Under the pieces are notes generated by a model. It had not been told where the DNA came from, did no database searches, and saw only the letters and a list, made by a program, of their open reading frames with translations. DNA of 64,000 bases from Ceratorhiza oryzae-sativae (taxonomy: Eukaryota > Basidiomycota > Agaricomycetes > Cantharellales > Ceratobasidiaceae): assembly GCA_030998015.1 (NCBI GenBank), contig JARWMV010000232.1, positions 3,162,001 through 3,226,000 of the forward strand. Direction: 5' to 3'. Shown here piece by piece: positions 43,216 through 54,290 of the stretch (position 1 is its first letter; the number at the start of each line of letters is the position of its first letter). Position numbers and translations under genes: made by a program.

Positions 43216-45874
43216 ATGTCATATCCCAATGATTCAGTCGAACAGGCCGACGACGGGGCTCGACAGAGCTACCGGCTCGTCGGACAGCCCCTCATCTACG
43301 CCATAACGTGTTTCGCCAGTCTAGGTGTTTTCCTCGTACGTCGAATCGACATGATCAGTTTGTTTTGCTCATCATCTTGCTCGACAGTTTGGATATGACC
43401 AAGGGTAGGTCGACTAGTGCCTAGCACTGAATTGCCAGTGACCAGTGTGTTCAGTGTCATGTCTGGGATCATTACTGGCCCTCAGTTCAAAGCCTACTTT
43501 CATAACCCCGACCAGTTCCAGATTGGCACCATGGTGGCCATCCTTGAAGTTGGTGCTTTCAGTCAGTCCTGTCCTCTATTCCGCTAGACCATATGCTCAA
43601 GTCCGATTCTAGTCACATCCATAGCTGCCGGGCGCATAGCAGACATCATTGGCCGTCGCAAAACACTCTTTTTTGGTGCCCTTATCTTCGTTATCGGCGG
43701 TGCCATTCAGACCTTGACGCCCGGATACCAGATCATGGTCCTCGGACGGATTGTGAGCGGTTTCGGCGTCGGTATGCTCTCGTGAGTGTTCCCAATGGTG
43801 CCATACCCCGCACCCAGCAATAATCTAATCCTGAAACAGGACTATTGTGCCGATATACCAGAGCGAAATCTCTCCCGCCGAACACGTGAGTTGTGCTTCT
43901 CTTGTTGCGCGTCTGTCTCGGCTCCACTTACCAAACTTGGCCGGTTTAGCGTGGGATGCTTGCCTGTATCGAGTTTACGGGCAACATCGTGGGCTATGCG
44001 TCGTCAGTGGTACGTCTGTCTATGCTATATCCGGTACTCTGACGCCCATGTGCGAGGGGGGAGAGCAGTGGGTCGACTACTTTTGCTCGTTTATCGAGTC
44101 GGACATGTCTTGGCGTCTACCGCTCTTTATGCAATGTGTCATCGGGATCATCCTTGCCGCGGGCACCGTGCTCCTTCCTGAAAGCCCTCGGTGATCGCTT
44201 TCCTGGGCTTACTGTGCACCGCTAATACTGCTTCTAGTTGGCTGATCGACACTGACCAATTGGACGAAGGCCGACGGGTCATCGTCGACCTGCACGGCGG
44301 AGACCCCACGGACCTTAAAGCTGCTGCCGAATACGATGAAATCAAAGATATGGTTGAGAAGGACGTAAGTTTTGCTGGATTGGGTTGGTTGTGCATCCTC
44401 GGCTGATGGTCCCGGCTCCACAGCGACTCGTGGGCGACCGATCCTATCTGGCCATGTGGCGTAGGTACAAGCAGCGTGTCTTGATTGCCATGTCTTCGCA
44501 GGCGTTTGCCCAGCTGGTGAGTGTAGCTTGTACTGTTGATATGTGGATGCTAATTGAATGGTCTGTAGAATGGAATTAATGGTATGTTCTTGAGAAATAT
44601 TGGCTACGGCTGAGGCTAATTCTGGTTTGGAACAGTCATTTCATACTATGCTCGTGAGTCCTTGCTTCAGTGTTTGAGCAATATAGCTAACTGGACTTAT
44701 GGTAGCTTTGGTCTTCGAACGTATGTACCACAAACCCACGGCGATTAAACACGGGCTAAAACTTAAACAGAGGCTGGTTGGATTGGGCGTGACGCTATTC
44801 TGATGACTGGGATCAATGGAATTATATATGTTCTGAGTACTGTTCCAACGTGGGTTCTCGTCGTGAAGTTGCTGCCTTCGGTTAAATGACTTTTCTCCTG
44901 GCAGCTGGTATCTCGTCGACGTCTGGGGACGCCGGGCAATCCTAATGTCTGGTGCAGCAGTCGTACGTCCATTGTTCCCTTCATGCCTTCCAAGACCTGC
45001 GCTTAGTGCTTTGTTCGGTGACAGATGGCCTGTGCACTCGCTCTCACCGGATGGTTCATGTACATCGATCAAATTTACACACCCACGGCCGTCGTGTTTT
45101 GCGTCATTGTCTTTAACGCCGCGTTCGGGTTTAGGTGTGTGCCCCGTGGTCAGGGAGAGTTTGATGCTGATCGGATAATGTGACGTATGTAGTTGGGGAC
45201 CACTGCCCTGGTTGTATCCCCGGAGGTAAGTATCGCGTGCCCGTTGAATGCCTGATTAGGCTCTAATTTATATTGGTAGATTATGCCCCTTGCGTTCCGC
45301 GCCAAGGGCGTTTCGATGTCCACTGCGACCGTACGCTCTAATTTTCTCCTCACTTTTCGCTAACGGGGCGATTGATTTCAGAACTGGTTGTTCAACTGGA
45401 TTGTTGGCGAAGTAACACCCGAGCTTCAGGTGATTATCACATGGCGCCTCTATCCCATGCACGCGTTTTTCTGTTTGTGTAGCTTGATCCTCGGTGAGTC
45501 GTATGCAAACGAGAGAGGAAGTTGAATCTAACGCAAGAAAACGCCTAGTGTACTTTTTGTATCCAGAGACCAAGGGCATTCCGCTGGAAGAGATGGACGT
45601 TGTTTTTGGCGAAGGTGGGAACCATATCCTTCCTCCATCTCTGAAGTATACTAAACGCTATCACCTCATAGAACCGATGGGCGGAGACGATGATGACGAT
45701 TCGGAAACCTCTTCACTGGTCCGGGGCCGTCCTCGCTCCTACGACTCTCCGGCCGGGTCCCGACGCTCGAGTCCTGCACCAGCTGGGAAGCAAGGATGGT
45801 TCAAGAACGTATTTGCTACAGGCGGAAACAGACAGGCGTATCGACCTGTGCCAAGTGGAGCTGGGGGCGCATAG
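43216..45874 (+). CDS. MFS sugar transporter (sugar porter family), 19 exons, one frame slip
   Basis: Exons: 43216-43335, 43388-43404, 43455-43561, 43613-43781, 43840-43885, 43950-44009, 44069-44190, 44238-44364, 44424-44516, 44569-44581, 44636-44653, 44706-44720, 44771-44849, 44905-44962, 45025-45134, 45193-45225, 45280-45330, 45382-45493 and 45548-45874. Sugar-porter signatures are clear: FGYDQGVMSG, GRIADIIGRRK, GRIVSGFGVGMLS, PESPRWL, QLNGINVISYYA, DVWGRR and PETKGIPLEEM. It should be a 12-TM plasma-membrane hexose-type H+ symporter with a charged tail of about 85 residues (GDDDDDSET). In exon 16 the conserved PLPWLYPPE motif lacks one C (TATCCCCGGAG, 45214-45224), shifting the frame by -1 while everything downstream fits the family. 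Confidence 0.9.
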
Positions 45875-46260
45875 CAATTACAGGATTTGGGGGAAGCGAG
45901 TAGGAGTGGGAGGTGAAGCTGTCTTTGTTTGATAGATGCTTTAATTAATATTGCGATTTCTGCTTTGCGTGTGCTCTATCCATATTAGCACGAGGCCAAC
46001 AATCGATCAAACTCTATTTGTATCTTTTTGAGCGACAAGAAGACTCATACAACAGTTTTGTGCAAACTTGTTCGCCTCTGGTAACACTTGGTAGGTCCAG
46101 AAACAGATGGCAAAAGCCGAAGGAGCAAACAATTCTTTTACCTCTCACCTATTCCATGCCAGCCAGATCAGTAGTGCTCGCAATGAAAATTATGATAAAC
46201 GTATTATACGAGTTGGGATATACAGAAGTTAATAACACGTTTCAAATCAAAGTTGCGCCG
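45875..46260. other. Convergent intergenic spacer
   Basis: No gene seen between the transporter stop and the next minus-strand frame. Confidence 0.4.
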
Positions 46261-46740
46261 CTACTTCTCCTCCCGCCGTTCGGTTTCCCGTTCATCGGCC
46301 ACACCGCCTTGGCGTGCCAACAGCAGCAATCGCTGGGGCACAGCTTCCCCTTCGCCCGCGCTCTTCTCGAGTTCAGCCAACTTGACCAACTCGGCCTTGA
46401 GTAGCGCCTGGCCATCGTCCTCGCCCTGGAAATAGTGAACCTTGTTCAAAGCGGCTTTAGGGGTCTCCTTGTCCTCTTCCTTGAAGTGCATCACGCCTGC
46501 TGAGGCGAATAGTATCTGTGTGAGCTTGAGTGGGGATCTTGAACTAGGTGAGCTTGGTGCAGGTGAGTTTGCGAGGAGACCTACAGCCAGCCTTCGCATC
46601 CAAATAGAGGCTCTTCGAATGTTTTAATGTTTGCTGCGGTCGTGTTCTTGGACTTGCCGCCGTTCTAGATCGAAATCAGAAGGAAGGTGGTTGATTGAGT
46701 CTAGGAGGAACACACCCTATCAAACACCGTTATGGCGTCA
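46261..46740 (-). CDS. Unrecognised small protein, exon structure uncertain
   Basis: The minus strand ends with a convincing coding stretch: GVMHFKEEDKETPKAAL, a helical LLKAELVKLAELEKSAG, then RETERREEK and stop TAG at 46261. Upstream pieces in other frames (DSINHLPSDFDLERRQVQE at about 46690-46640; SKNTTAANIKTFEEPLFG) look coding too, so there are probably two to three exons. I cannot fix the start or name the family. The protein is charged and helical, with no signal peptide. Confidence 0.4.
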
Positions 46741-47083
46741 CTCGCTGCCTTGTCCACGCCTCTCGAGTTCTTCTCTACGGCCCGACTCTGTTGAGGATGC
46801 TGTGAATTGCAATTTCTGACGTCACGAGCTGCAACGTCTAGCACATTGGGCTGTAAGCATGTTCCCCTCGCTGCTCGTCATTAACCAAACTCACAGAGCG
46901 ACGCGAACCGTTCGCCTCTTATCATAATGCGGTGACGAAGATGGTAGCTATAAAACAAGTCGATCGATGTGCCAAGTCCGAAAGGAGAGTATAGACGTGA
47001 CAGGGCTCGCACTTCGCAAGGTTGGCCATCACTATGATAGCGCTCTCAGTTTCTGACAACGTTGATACACGAAGGCAAGCTCA
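46741..47083. other. Intergenic
   Basis: No feature seen between two minus-strand candidates. Confidence 0.35.
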
Positions 47084-47723
47084 CTAATCGTTTCCCCACA
47101 TGTCGGTAAAGTAAAGTGAACCCAATAGTGTTCGTCCAATCTGCACCTTGTGGTCTTCATCCAGGGTAGCCCCCAGAATCGCCGCGGCTGCGTTTCCAGA
47201 CATTTTGCGCAGTATGACCCAGGTGTCTTGGTATAACTCTTCTGATACAATCTTTTTGGACTCTGGTGCGCCAGGTGTGTTGACCTTGTCAAGAGCCGAA
47301 CGCTCGCTGGAGCCAAGCATAAACCCAGTTGTCAAGAGGGGGGAACCGAGAAGCATCTTACAGGTAATATTCCTTCCATTGTGCTTCGGTGATCGAAGGG
47401 TCGTAAGGAGGCAAAAGGCTATCGCGATGTAGATCAGCTGCTAGAAACTCATCATTTCTATTCTGGGATGACTTGCCACCACCGATCAACACACTTTGCA
47501 CCCCACTCGCCAGTGGGCTTCTCCTGAGAGTACTCTGAGCGCTGAAGTCGCTAGTCCGTTAGTGGCTAGCCGTTCAGAGTGGTGTCCAGACACTTACGTC
47601 TCCCCAGTTTGGTGACGTAGACTTCTTGAGTCTCGGTGCAGTAGTTTTGTTCGCGGCCGTGGCGGCCTTCTTGGTAGGCCTCTCGCTAGCAGAACCAGCC
47701 GGATTCGAACGCTTTGGAGGCAT
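47084..47723 (-). CDS. Unrecognised basic nuclear-type protein, partial model
   Basis: ATG at 47723 gives MPPKRSNPAGSASERPTKKA, a Lys/Ala-rich nuclear-localisation-like N-terminus of 42 codons. It ends NWGD at a GTAAGT donor (47597), with the acceptor at 47542. The second exon starts RSEYSQEKPTGEWGAK. Later coding-like pieces are AADLHRDSLLPPYDPSITE (about 47440-47375), and SKKIVSEELYQDTWVILRKM with a C-terminus YFTDMWGND stopping near 47090. The borders between these pieces are not resolved. No known domain is recognised. Confidence 0.45.
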
Positions 47724-48490
47724 TGGGAAACTCAAGTGGTGGTGGGAAGGAAGAAAGTGCGAGAGTCTGCGGCCGCATTAAAAGACTCCATACCGCCCAG
47801 CTCCGAGGGTGAAACTCCGTCATGAGACGACAAGATTGGTCAAGCCAGCCACCAAACGCGTCATATTTGCGAGCACACCAGGCGCCCCTTGGTCAAGGTG
47901 CAATTCAACCCAGTTCGTTTGTAACCTAGTCGAGCACACCAGCAATGTTCTCGAACATGGGGATTGAATTGGACGATCCGGATGAGCGGCACGCATCAAA
48001 TTAGTCATACTCTTACCAACCGCCCGATCAGAAGAGCTTAGTCAAACTCAAAGCAGGATGTGCTAGCTGCTTCTCATCGACGCCTGGAACAGAGTAACAA
48101 GACTTCACACATTCAAGTGTGACAAATTCCCGTCTAAGAGGGACCACGTAATGTGGCCGCTTTCGATGACGTCATGCAGTCCAAAGATCCGAAACGAATA
48201 TCATTACAATCAATACAAAGGTGTTCGCACCAGGCGACCACTTTTTCTTTGGAAGCTAATATTACCACTATCCAGCAGAATAAATACGAATAAAGGCAGG
48301 TTTTTGCGCAAAGCAACAGAAGATGACGCGACGGAAGACGCCATAGGCTTAAGACCATGCTCACGTATGTAACAGAACGATAAACCAGGGAATTTGATCG
48401 CTGTACTAGCGCTCACTAGTGACTAAACTCAGCATCGGGCAGTACTTCTCTAAATATTTCTCTGGTTCCTACAGACACGATCAGCAAAGA
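47724..48490. other. Intergenic, no gene supported
   Basis: Short broken frames only. Confidence 0.4.
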
Positions 48491-49573
48491 TTAAAATTCA
48501 TCAAACGCGCTACGAACATTTGGGAGTATCAACTTGGGCAGCCCAAGCGTCCTCAATCTCCGCCATTTCCCAGTCGCGAGCATCGGCACTACCCAAAGCT
48601 CGTATCCCGTCCTGGGGCGCCCAAAGTTGCAGTCAATCCAGAGTTCTTCCATTTGCTCGGCCGACATCTCTATGAACTGCTTTGCGAGATCAGGGTCGAC
48701 ATCGCTGTTGAATCCGACATCGAGTGTTCGAAGACCGCAAAATACTTGTTTTGAGATGCTATCACGAAGGAATGGCTCAATCCCAGTTCTGTGCGCACAC
48801 GTTTCTTCAGGTTGATGCATATACTCCTTGGTATCAGGTGCAATCGTAAGGTGTTTAATGTAGGGCGAAGTAAACAGAATTCGCTGAAGGGCGCCTTGAG
48901 GGAATATTCCCTAAAAGATGATTGTTCAGTTTCAACCCACTACCAAAAATATGAAAACCTCACTTCGACCTGCGCCCGAACAAGATGAGGAAACAGCGGG
49001 TTTGGTGGCTCACTTGTATAAGACGCTACACTGACTCGTAAGCTGAGCGTGCGAACTAGCGTTAGTGCCTCAAATGTGGTCCAAGCTCGAGAGACAGGAG
49101 TATCTTGAGCGGGAGCCCAAGGCTTGTCATCACTCATGTCCCAAGTAAGATGCCGCGTAAACGCTACAAAAGCAAATGCGTCAATGTCAATTGAACCGTG
49201 TGCAGGAATCAAACTAGCCACACCGACCTGCTAGCTCAGGTTTCGCTTCTAACGTTTGAACACACTGATACTGTAGCATTCGAACATAATTGAATTGCGA
49301 GGTAGGGCTCGATTTGGGCCACCGCTTCTTTCCAACATCCAACGCGGAAAACTCGAGTCTGAGTGCAGTTTAATGAGGCGTCCAGCAAAGCACGGTTTGC
49401 GCCACAACTCACCGATGATATAAGCTCCGCGTACAGAGCTCAGAGAGATATTTGCATGCAAGAGCAAGGGAACGATAGGTGTTGTAGTGGTCAATCAAAT
49501 CTACGATATGCTCCTGCACATGGTAAGGCAGCGCAGTGAAATCGGAGAACTGGAGTGCCGAAATAGAGCTCAT
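48491..49573 (-). CDS. F-box-like protein, four exons
   Basis: Exons 49573-49413, 49358-49228, 49163-48964 and 48910-48491 total 912 nt (303 aa), with all phases consistent. The N-terminus ALPYHVQEHIVDLIDHYNTY...LALACKYLSELC is F-box-like. It is followed by FNYVRMLQYQCVQTLE, a segment common in basidiomycete F-box proteins, and LRR-like stretches (ALTLVRTLSLRVSV; IKHLTIAPD; FCGLRTLDVGFNSD; RRLRTLGLPKL). A role as an SCF adaptor is inferred from family style only. It is shorter than most relatives. Confidence 0.75.
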
Positions 49574-50115
49574 ATCGCCAAAAGAGCAGGTGAGGTAGAG
49601 AATAAAACTCTCCAAAGTTACAGAAAATCTGCGAGAGTGCCCAGAAGAGATATTGATATCAATGAACAAGTGTCCAGCTCTTCTTTCACAGACGAGGTAT
49701 GAATCGGGGAGCGCGAACCATCTCTTATGACGACAAGGTATTTATAGGCTCACAAGAAATGGCTCTAGATAACCTCAGATCCGGAAGATGTGTTATCCCA
49801 TGAAACATCAAGGCGGAGCCGTTCTCAGCAAGCCGCTAGTTCAGTTGGAATAATGGAAATAATCTAGAAGAATGGAAACCATCCGTACTATATATGACAG
49901 TATTGCGGGCGTAAGAGCCAGAAATCAGATCAACGCTATCCTTGTGTTCCAACCACGCGGGCCGAGCGACCGGAAACAAGAACCCAACTTCTACGCTGAT
50001 GTCAATTTCAACCACGATGACAGCTGTGCAAGCACCCAATACACCGAAGAACGGACAGCATACACATATGCTGCGCAAGCCCTAACTGTTTGATTTGCCT
50101 ATTGGGATAACCCTG
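49574..50115. other. Intergenic with small + strand frame
   Basis: An open frame at 49872-50093 (73 codons, +) has no recognisable motif. Confidence 0.35.
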
Positions 50116-50565
50116 ATGTCTTCTCATGCCACTAAAATTCCGGGACTAAACTTTTTATTGGGACAGACTCCTATGGATAACACGGGCGTTGTTCTCGAGG
50201 TAGTTATCAAGGAGCATACAGTGTGTGCAATTTTTTGACCATTTGCCACCGGATCTCAGACGATGTTGTTTTGCAGGCCCAATGCATAAAAACCCCTCGA
50301 GAACGTGCTCGAGGAAACTGGATCCAGCTGGGAAAAGGTGGTTAAATTGAACGTCTAGCTCAAGAATATGGACGATTTCGCCGCAATGAACCAAGTATCA
50401 ATCAAGTACGTTGATTTCTGAGAAGACCACTTGAGATAGTGAATGATGTGTTCATTGCATGATTAATAGCTCTTGCCAACTCCAAAGCCCGCCCGCACAT
50501 CCATTCAGGCGGCCAAGCTGCTCGACGATGTCGACGTAGAGATTGAAGCTATTGCCACATACTAA
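50116..50565 (+). pseudogene. RidA/YjgF/UK114 family pseudogene
   Basis: ATG at 50116 opens a frame with LLGQTPMDNTGVVLE. After a likely intron, the family core ENVLEETGSSWEKVVKLNV and LKNMDDFAAMNQ is readable at about 50290-50400, and PTPKPARTSIQAAKL plus DVDVEIEAIATY-stop at about 50470-50565. RidA proteins deaminate reactive enamine/imine intermediates, and the PARTS/VEIE ending is diagnostic. TAA (before ENVLEE) and TAG (for the Tyr of the usual NVYL) interrupt the core, the N-terminal strand is shortened, and the last splice is out of phase. The gene is dead. Confidence 0.75.
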
Positions 50566-50714
50566 CTAATGGAATATTACCTCTGTGAATATGTGGACCC
50601 AGATCATGTCTTTGAACATGCCATTACACTGGTCAGAGCTTATGAATTCAATTGAAACGCATACATCAGCCTTGGTTTTCGGTACCTGTGTAAAATCCAC
50701 CGCTTGGCCAGAAA

Positions 50715-51910
50715 TCATGTGGATGTTCCGTAAAACACCCGGAGAAGTGCACTAGCGGCATCCTCGCCGACCTGGTAGCCGACCTTGAGTGCTTCGTCCA
50801 TCGCCATGATCGGATGGGGCGAGGCTGAAAACTAGTTCAAATTATGATCATCCAGATCACAGGATGATACAACTAACCAGGATAAACAACGAGCTCGACG
50901 TTTTTTCCAGCCTCCTTCAACTTGCGGGCATACAATAATCCCTCGTCCCTCAGGATGTCCAATTCCGCAACACCAACCCATGCGTCTGGGAGCTGAGCCC
51001 AGACCATGGCGTCTTTTTGGTAAATTGGTGACGCGTCGGGGTGGGTCTCTTGCCCCTTGTCGGGTAAGTAGTAGTTGCGGAACCAGAGCATTTTTTCAGG
51101 TGATAGTCCTGCAGCGTTCTTCCATTTCACCCAGGATTCGTAAGAGGCCGGAAGGGGTGACGAGCCGTCTTCTTTAACCGAGTTGTCCGTGACTGGAACT
51201 ATCAAGACTTGATAGACGAGAGGGATGGGCGGTGAACGTTGGACGGCGCGCTGAGTGAGTACTGCACTCAGATTTCCGCCTCTATCAGAAAATTCAGTGG
51301 TAAATAGTTGGCTGGGATGATGTGCAAGATGACCTACGCGGAGGACCCTCCAACAGCGATCTTTGAGGGATTAATGCCCAACTCTTTCGGACCATATTCA
51401 TAGATCCATTCGAGTGCGGTCCACGAATCATCAACTGCAGCAGGGAACGGATGCTCGGGAGCCAGACGATAATCAACCGAAACCACCACACAGTTGGCAT
51501 CTAAATCATGTAAAAACTATTGCTTGATGAACCCATATGACCCAGATCGACGTACTTTTGCATGCCCTGGCACTAAACGAATTCTCAGTATCGATATTTC
51601 CCAAAACCCATCCTCCGCCGTGATAATATGCCAACACTGGCCAACCCCCTTCTGGCTTGTCCCCCTCAGGCGTAAATACCCTTGTCGAAACAGGCACGCG
51701 ACCCGGAATGGCGAGAGTCATATCTTTCACCGAGCCAACCTTGCAGGGCTCCAACCCGCCGAGATTGATAGGACCAACACGACAAGCTGGGTTCCAAGGG
51801 ACGCGATGCAGTGCGGTTCGATCTGCGATATGTTTTTCATAAAATTCAACATACTGCGGATCGAGAAGTGGGCGAATTTCGGGGTGGAGAGGGCCGTTTG
51901 TTGTCGGCAT
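50715..51910 (-). CDS. Alpha/beta hydrolase fold-3 (HSL-type esterase/lipase)
   Basis: Four exons, 51910-51556, 51500-51338, 51281-50878 and 50824-50715, total 1,032 nt (343 aa) with every phase exact. The oxyanion-hole motif [10 protein letters not shown] and the nucleophile elbow GGSSAGGN (Ser split across an intron) mark the hormone-sensitive-lipase-like family. A candidate Asp is in DILRDEG and His in SPHPIM. It starts [12 protein letters not shown] with no signal peptide, so a cytosolic carboxylesterase is likely. The substrate is unknown. It is a minus-strand neighbour of the reductase gene at 52241-53676, 330 bp apart. Confidence 0.92.
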
Positions 51911-52240
51911 GATACAGAGAGCGCCCGAGCGAACCAGATGTAAAGGCTGAGCGCTGATGCCTTGTCGACTTCGCGATGACAGGCATTTATAATCCCAAGA
52001 TCGGGAGAGCTTAATTTAGACACCGGGTATCCCGGGCCGGAGTAATCCAAGTGATTGAACCCATGCACTGAGTTGGGATACGGACCATTTCGCGGCTAGT
52101 CGGCCCGATTATGTGCTACACAGGCCGATGATGTGGTTATGGTATATTTGTTCAATGCATTGTAGTTTATCTACTTTCGTCTATGTTGATTGATTTTTTA
52201 CTTGTCGACGAATTCAAATCTGATTCATACCACCTTTCAT
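51911..52240. other. Intergenic between hydrolase and reductase
   Basis: Presumed promoter of the hydrolase gene. No motif was identified. Confidence 0.4.
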
Positions 52241-53676
52241 TTACGCTAGCGAGTATTTCTTTTCTTTCGCGACGAGGAGAGAGTAGAGCGTCTGCAATAC
52301 TGGAGTGGGAATACCCAACTCTTTGGCCTTGCGTAAAGGGTATCCAACAATAACCTATGCCGCTAGTTAGAGCGTGAAACATAACGACAGAGAACGAGAG
52401 CGCATAAAGCTGACCTCTGTTTCCATCGGACGATGATTCGCAGCATCGACTTGCATCGAGCTGATCAATGGCTTTCCAGCAGCCCGTTCCATGAGTGTGT
52501 CTACGAATTGGAATGGAATATCAAGACCAAGCCCCTAAGCCACAGGTGAATATCAGCCACTCGGGACCTCGGTGTCTGCGAAACCTACCTGTGCAACTGT
52601 AATAACCTCTCTCATGACATCGCGTGATAGTGGCTCAGCCTCTGGAGACGAAGTCAGCCACTCGAGCACATTGGTATTTGTCAAGGCTGTCAGGCTGTTC
52701 CAGGCACAGTTCCTGCTCTTACAAATTTAAATCGGCTCAAAGCCTAACCGCTTGGTGAGTATCACGCACCAAATGACCTTTTCCCACCGGCGAACCTGGA
52801 TATTTTCGACTATTTCGACATCCAACCCGCCGGCCGTGAACACTGAGCTCAAAAATTCCAGCCTTGGTCTCTCGATTGCAAAATCCAACTCCGAGGCAAA
52901 CAGGCCGATCTCGTCCTTCAGACCGCGAGCGTGTTCGACCACCCCAGAGCTGACCTGAGTTGCTCCGACCCATGTCTAGGGACGATCACCGCATGGTCAG
53001 TCAATGTTGAATATATCATCAATACAATCCATCATCTTACGACGCAACTCAAGATTGTGTTTTTCGGCCACCGCGCTCGAACACCATCCTAGAAGCGGAT
53101 CTGGATTTGAGTGATCAAGGCACGGCGAATTCAAATGACTTGCTTCGATGCCCACACCATTCTGAATCAATACAATCGATGTTGTCTTTTCCGTTATAAA
53201 CGGGTCGAGAAGCTCTGGTAAAGACGGCGACGAGTTCAATAGTGCTTTGGTCGTTACTATGACGTAGTCCCATATCGGTCGAGCGTTGCCAGAAGATGAC
53301 TGGACACCCGAGGTCGAATACACTGGTGGTTGACATGGGAATCGGATCGACAATCAGAGCGGGTGACTCGGACAACAGAGGAATTATTACCGTCGGCAAG
53401 CCGGACGATGCTCTCTCCCCAGACATCGCTTTTCACAGTGAGACCCTGGAGCACATGGTATTAATAGCTTTGTTGTATCGATATATTTCAGCATACATTT
53501 TGCTTGACAGCATCGATGTTTGACCTGGCGACTGCAGAAACAGATTTACCAGCGCGATGCAGAGCCAACGCATGAATGGCGCCAATTCTGTGGGAATCTA
53601 AATCTAGCGCGTGCCCAACATGGCACGATGGGACTCACCCGCCAAGCCCAAACACAAGAAACGTTGGTTCTCCCAT
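52241..53676 (-). CDS. Ketopantoate reductase-like (ApbA/PanE family) oxidoreductase
   Basis: Eight exons: 53676-53639, 53587-53497, 53445-53391, 53322-53072, 52975-52770, 52712-52589, 52534-52415 and 52354-52241. They sum to 999 nt (332 aa), all in phase. The N-terminal Rossmann motif is FLVFGLGGIGAIHALAL (GxGxxG). WDYVIVTTKAL and SIVLIQNGVGIE follow, then TWVGATQVSSGVVEH. The C-terminal helical domain has RRWEKVIWNCAWNSLTAL, where ApbA_C enzymes place the catalytic Lys and Asn/Ser residues. The family reduces 2-dehydropantoate to pantoate with NADPH (CoA pathway), but fungi carry several paralogues, so the exact substrate is open. Confidence 0.92.
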
Positions 53677-54290
53677 GATGATCGTCGTTGGTGACGGGAT
53701 GAGCCGAGCCACGTGAGTGTGTCGACAACGCCAAGCCTCCACATTGCGAGCTTGTTCGCCCGTCGACGCCCTTTTCTCTGCATTTTCTTGTCTCGACGCA
53801 CGACTTTGGGCAGAATATGTTGAGTTGGGGCAACCTTTTTCAACTGGAAAAGCGAAGCGCCACTCGGTTGCGAGCGACAACCCCGGCTCGCTTCTCAAGG
53901 CCCGCGATTCAAACCTTTTCGGGCTGGAACGCAGAATCACTCCGCTTCGTCTCGCGTGTCTGGATCGCCGTCGTGACGACCGCGAAGAAAAACGCCCTGA
54001 CGACAGAGGTCCACCATTGTGGTCTGAGACCGAGAGAGAAAAACTTCCTCGATGTTTCCGCACCATAAAAACGGACGAGCGGAATGCGGCACTCCAGGTC
54101 ATCCTCCAGCTTGGTCTGAGATCGAGTGACTCGTTCGCTGTCTTTCGTTCGTCTTTTTTTGTAATCCTTCTTCGACGTTCTTTGGTGCCGGCAGTGAGTG
54201 CTTTGGACAACTGATTTATGCTCGGTCTGAACCGCGCGCAGCCTTCTTTTCCTACACCAGTCCTACATTTTATTTCAATTCTAGTTCGTC
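53677..54290 (+). promoter_or_regulatory. Divergent GC-rich promoter region
   Basis: Lies between the reductase start and the secreted-protein start. Long overlapping open frames here on both strands look like composition artefacts. A pyrimidine-rich CTTCTTTTCC tract is near 54243. Confidence 0.45.

Noticed and set aside
53635..54214. Overlapping long frames on both strands
   Set aside because: GC-rich promoter region with odd composition, no motif, and mutually antisense frames.
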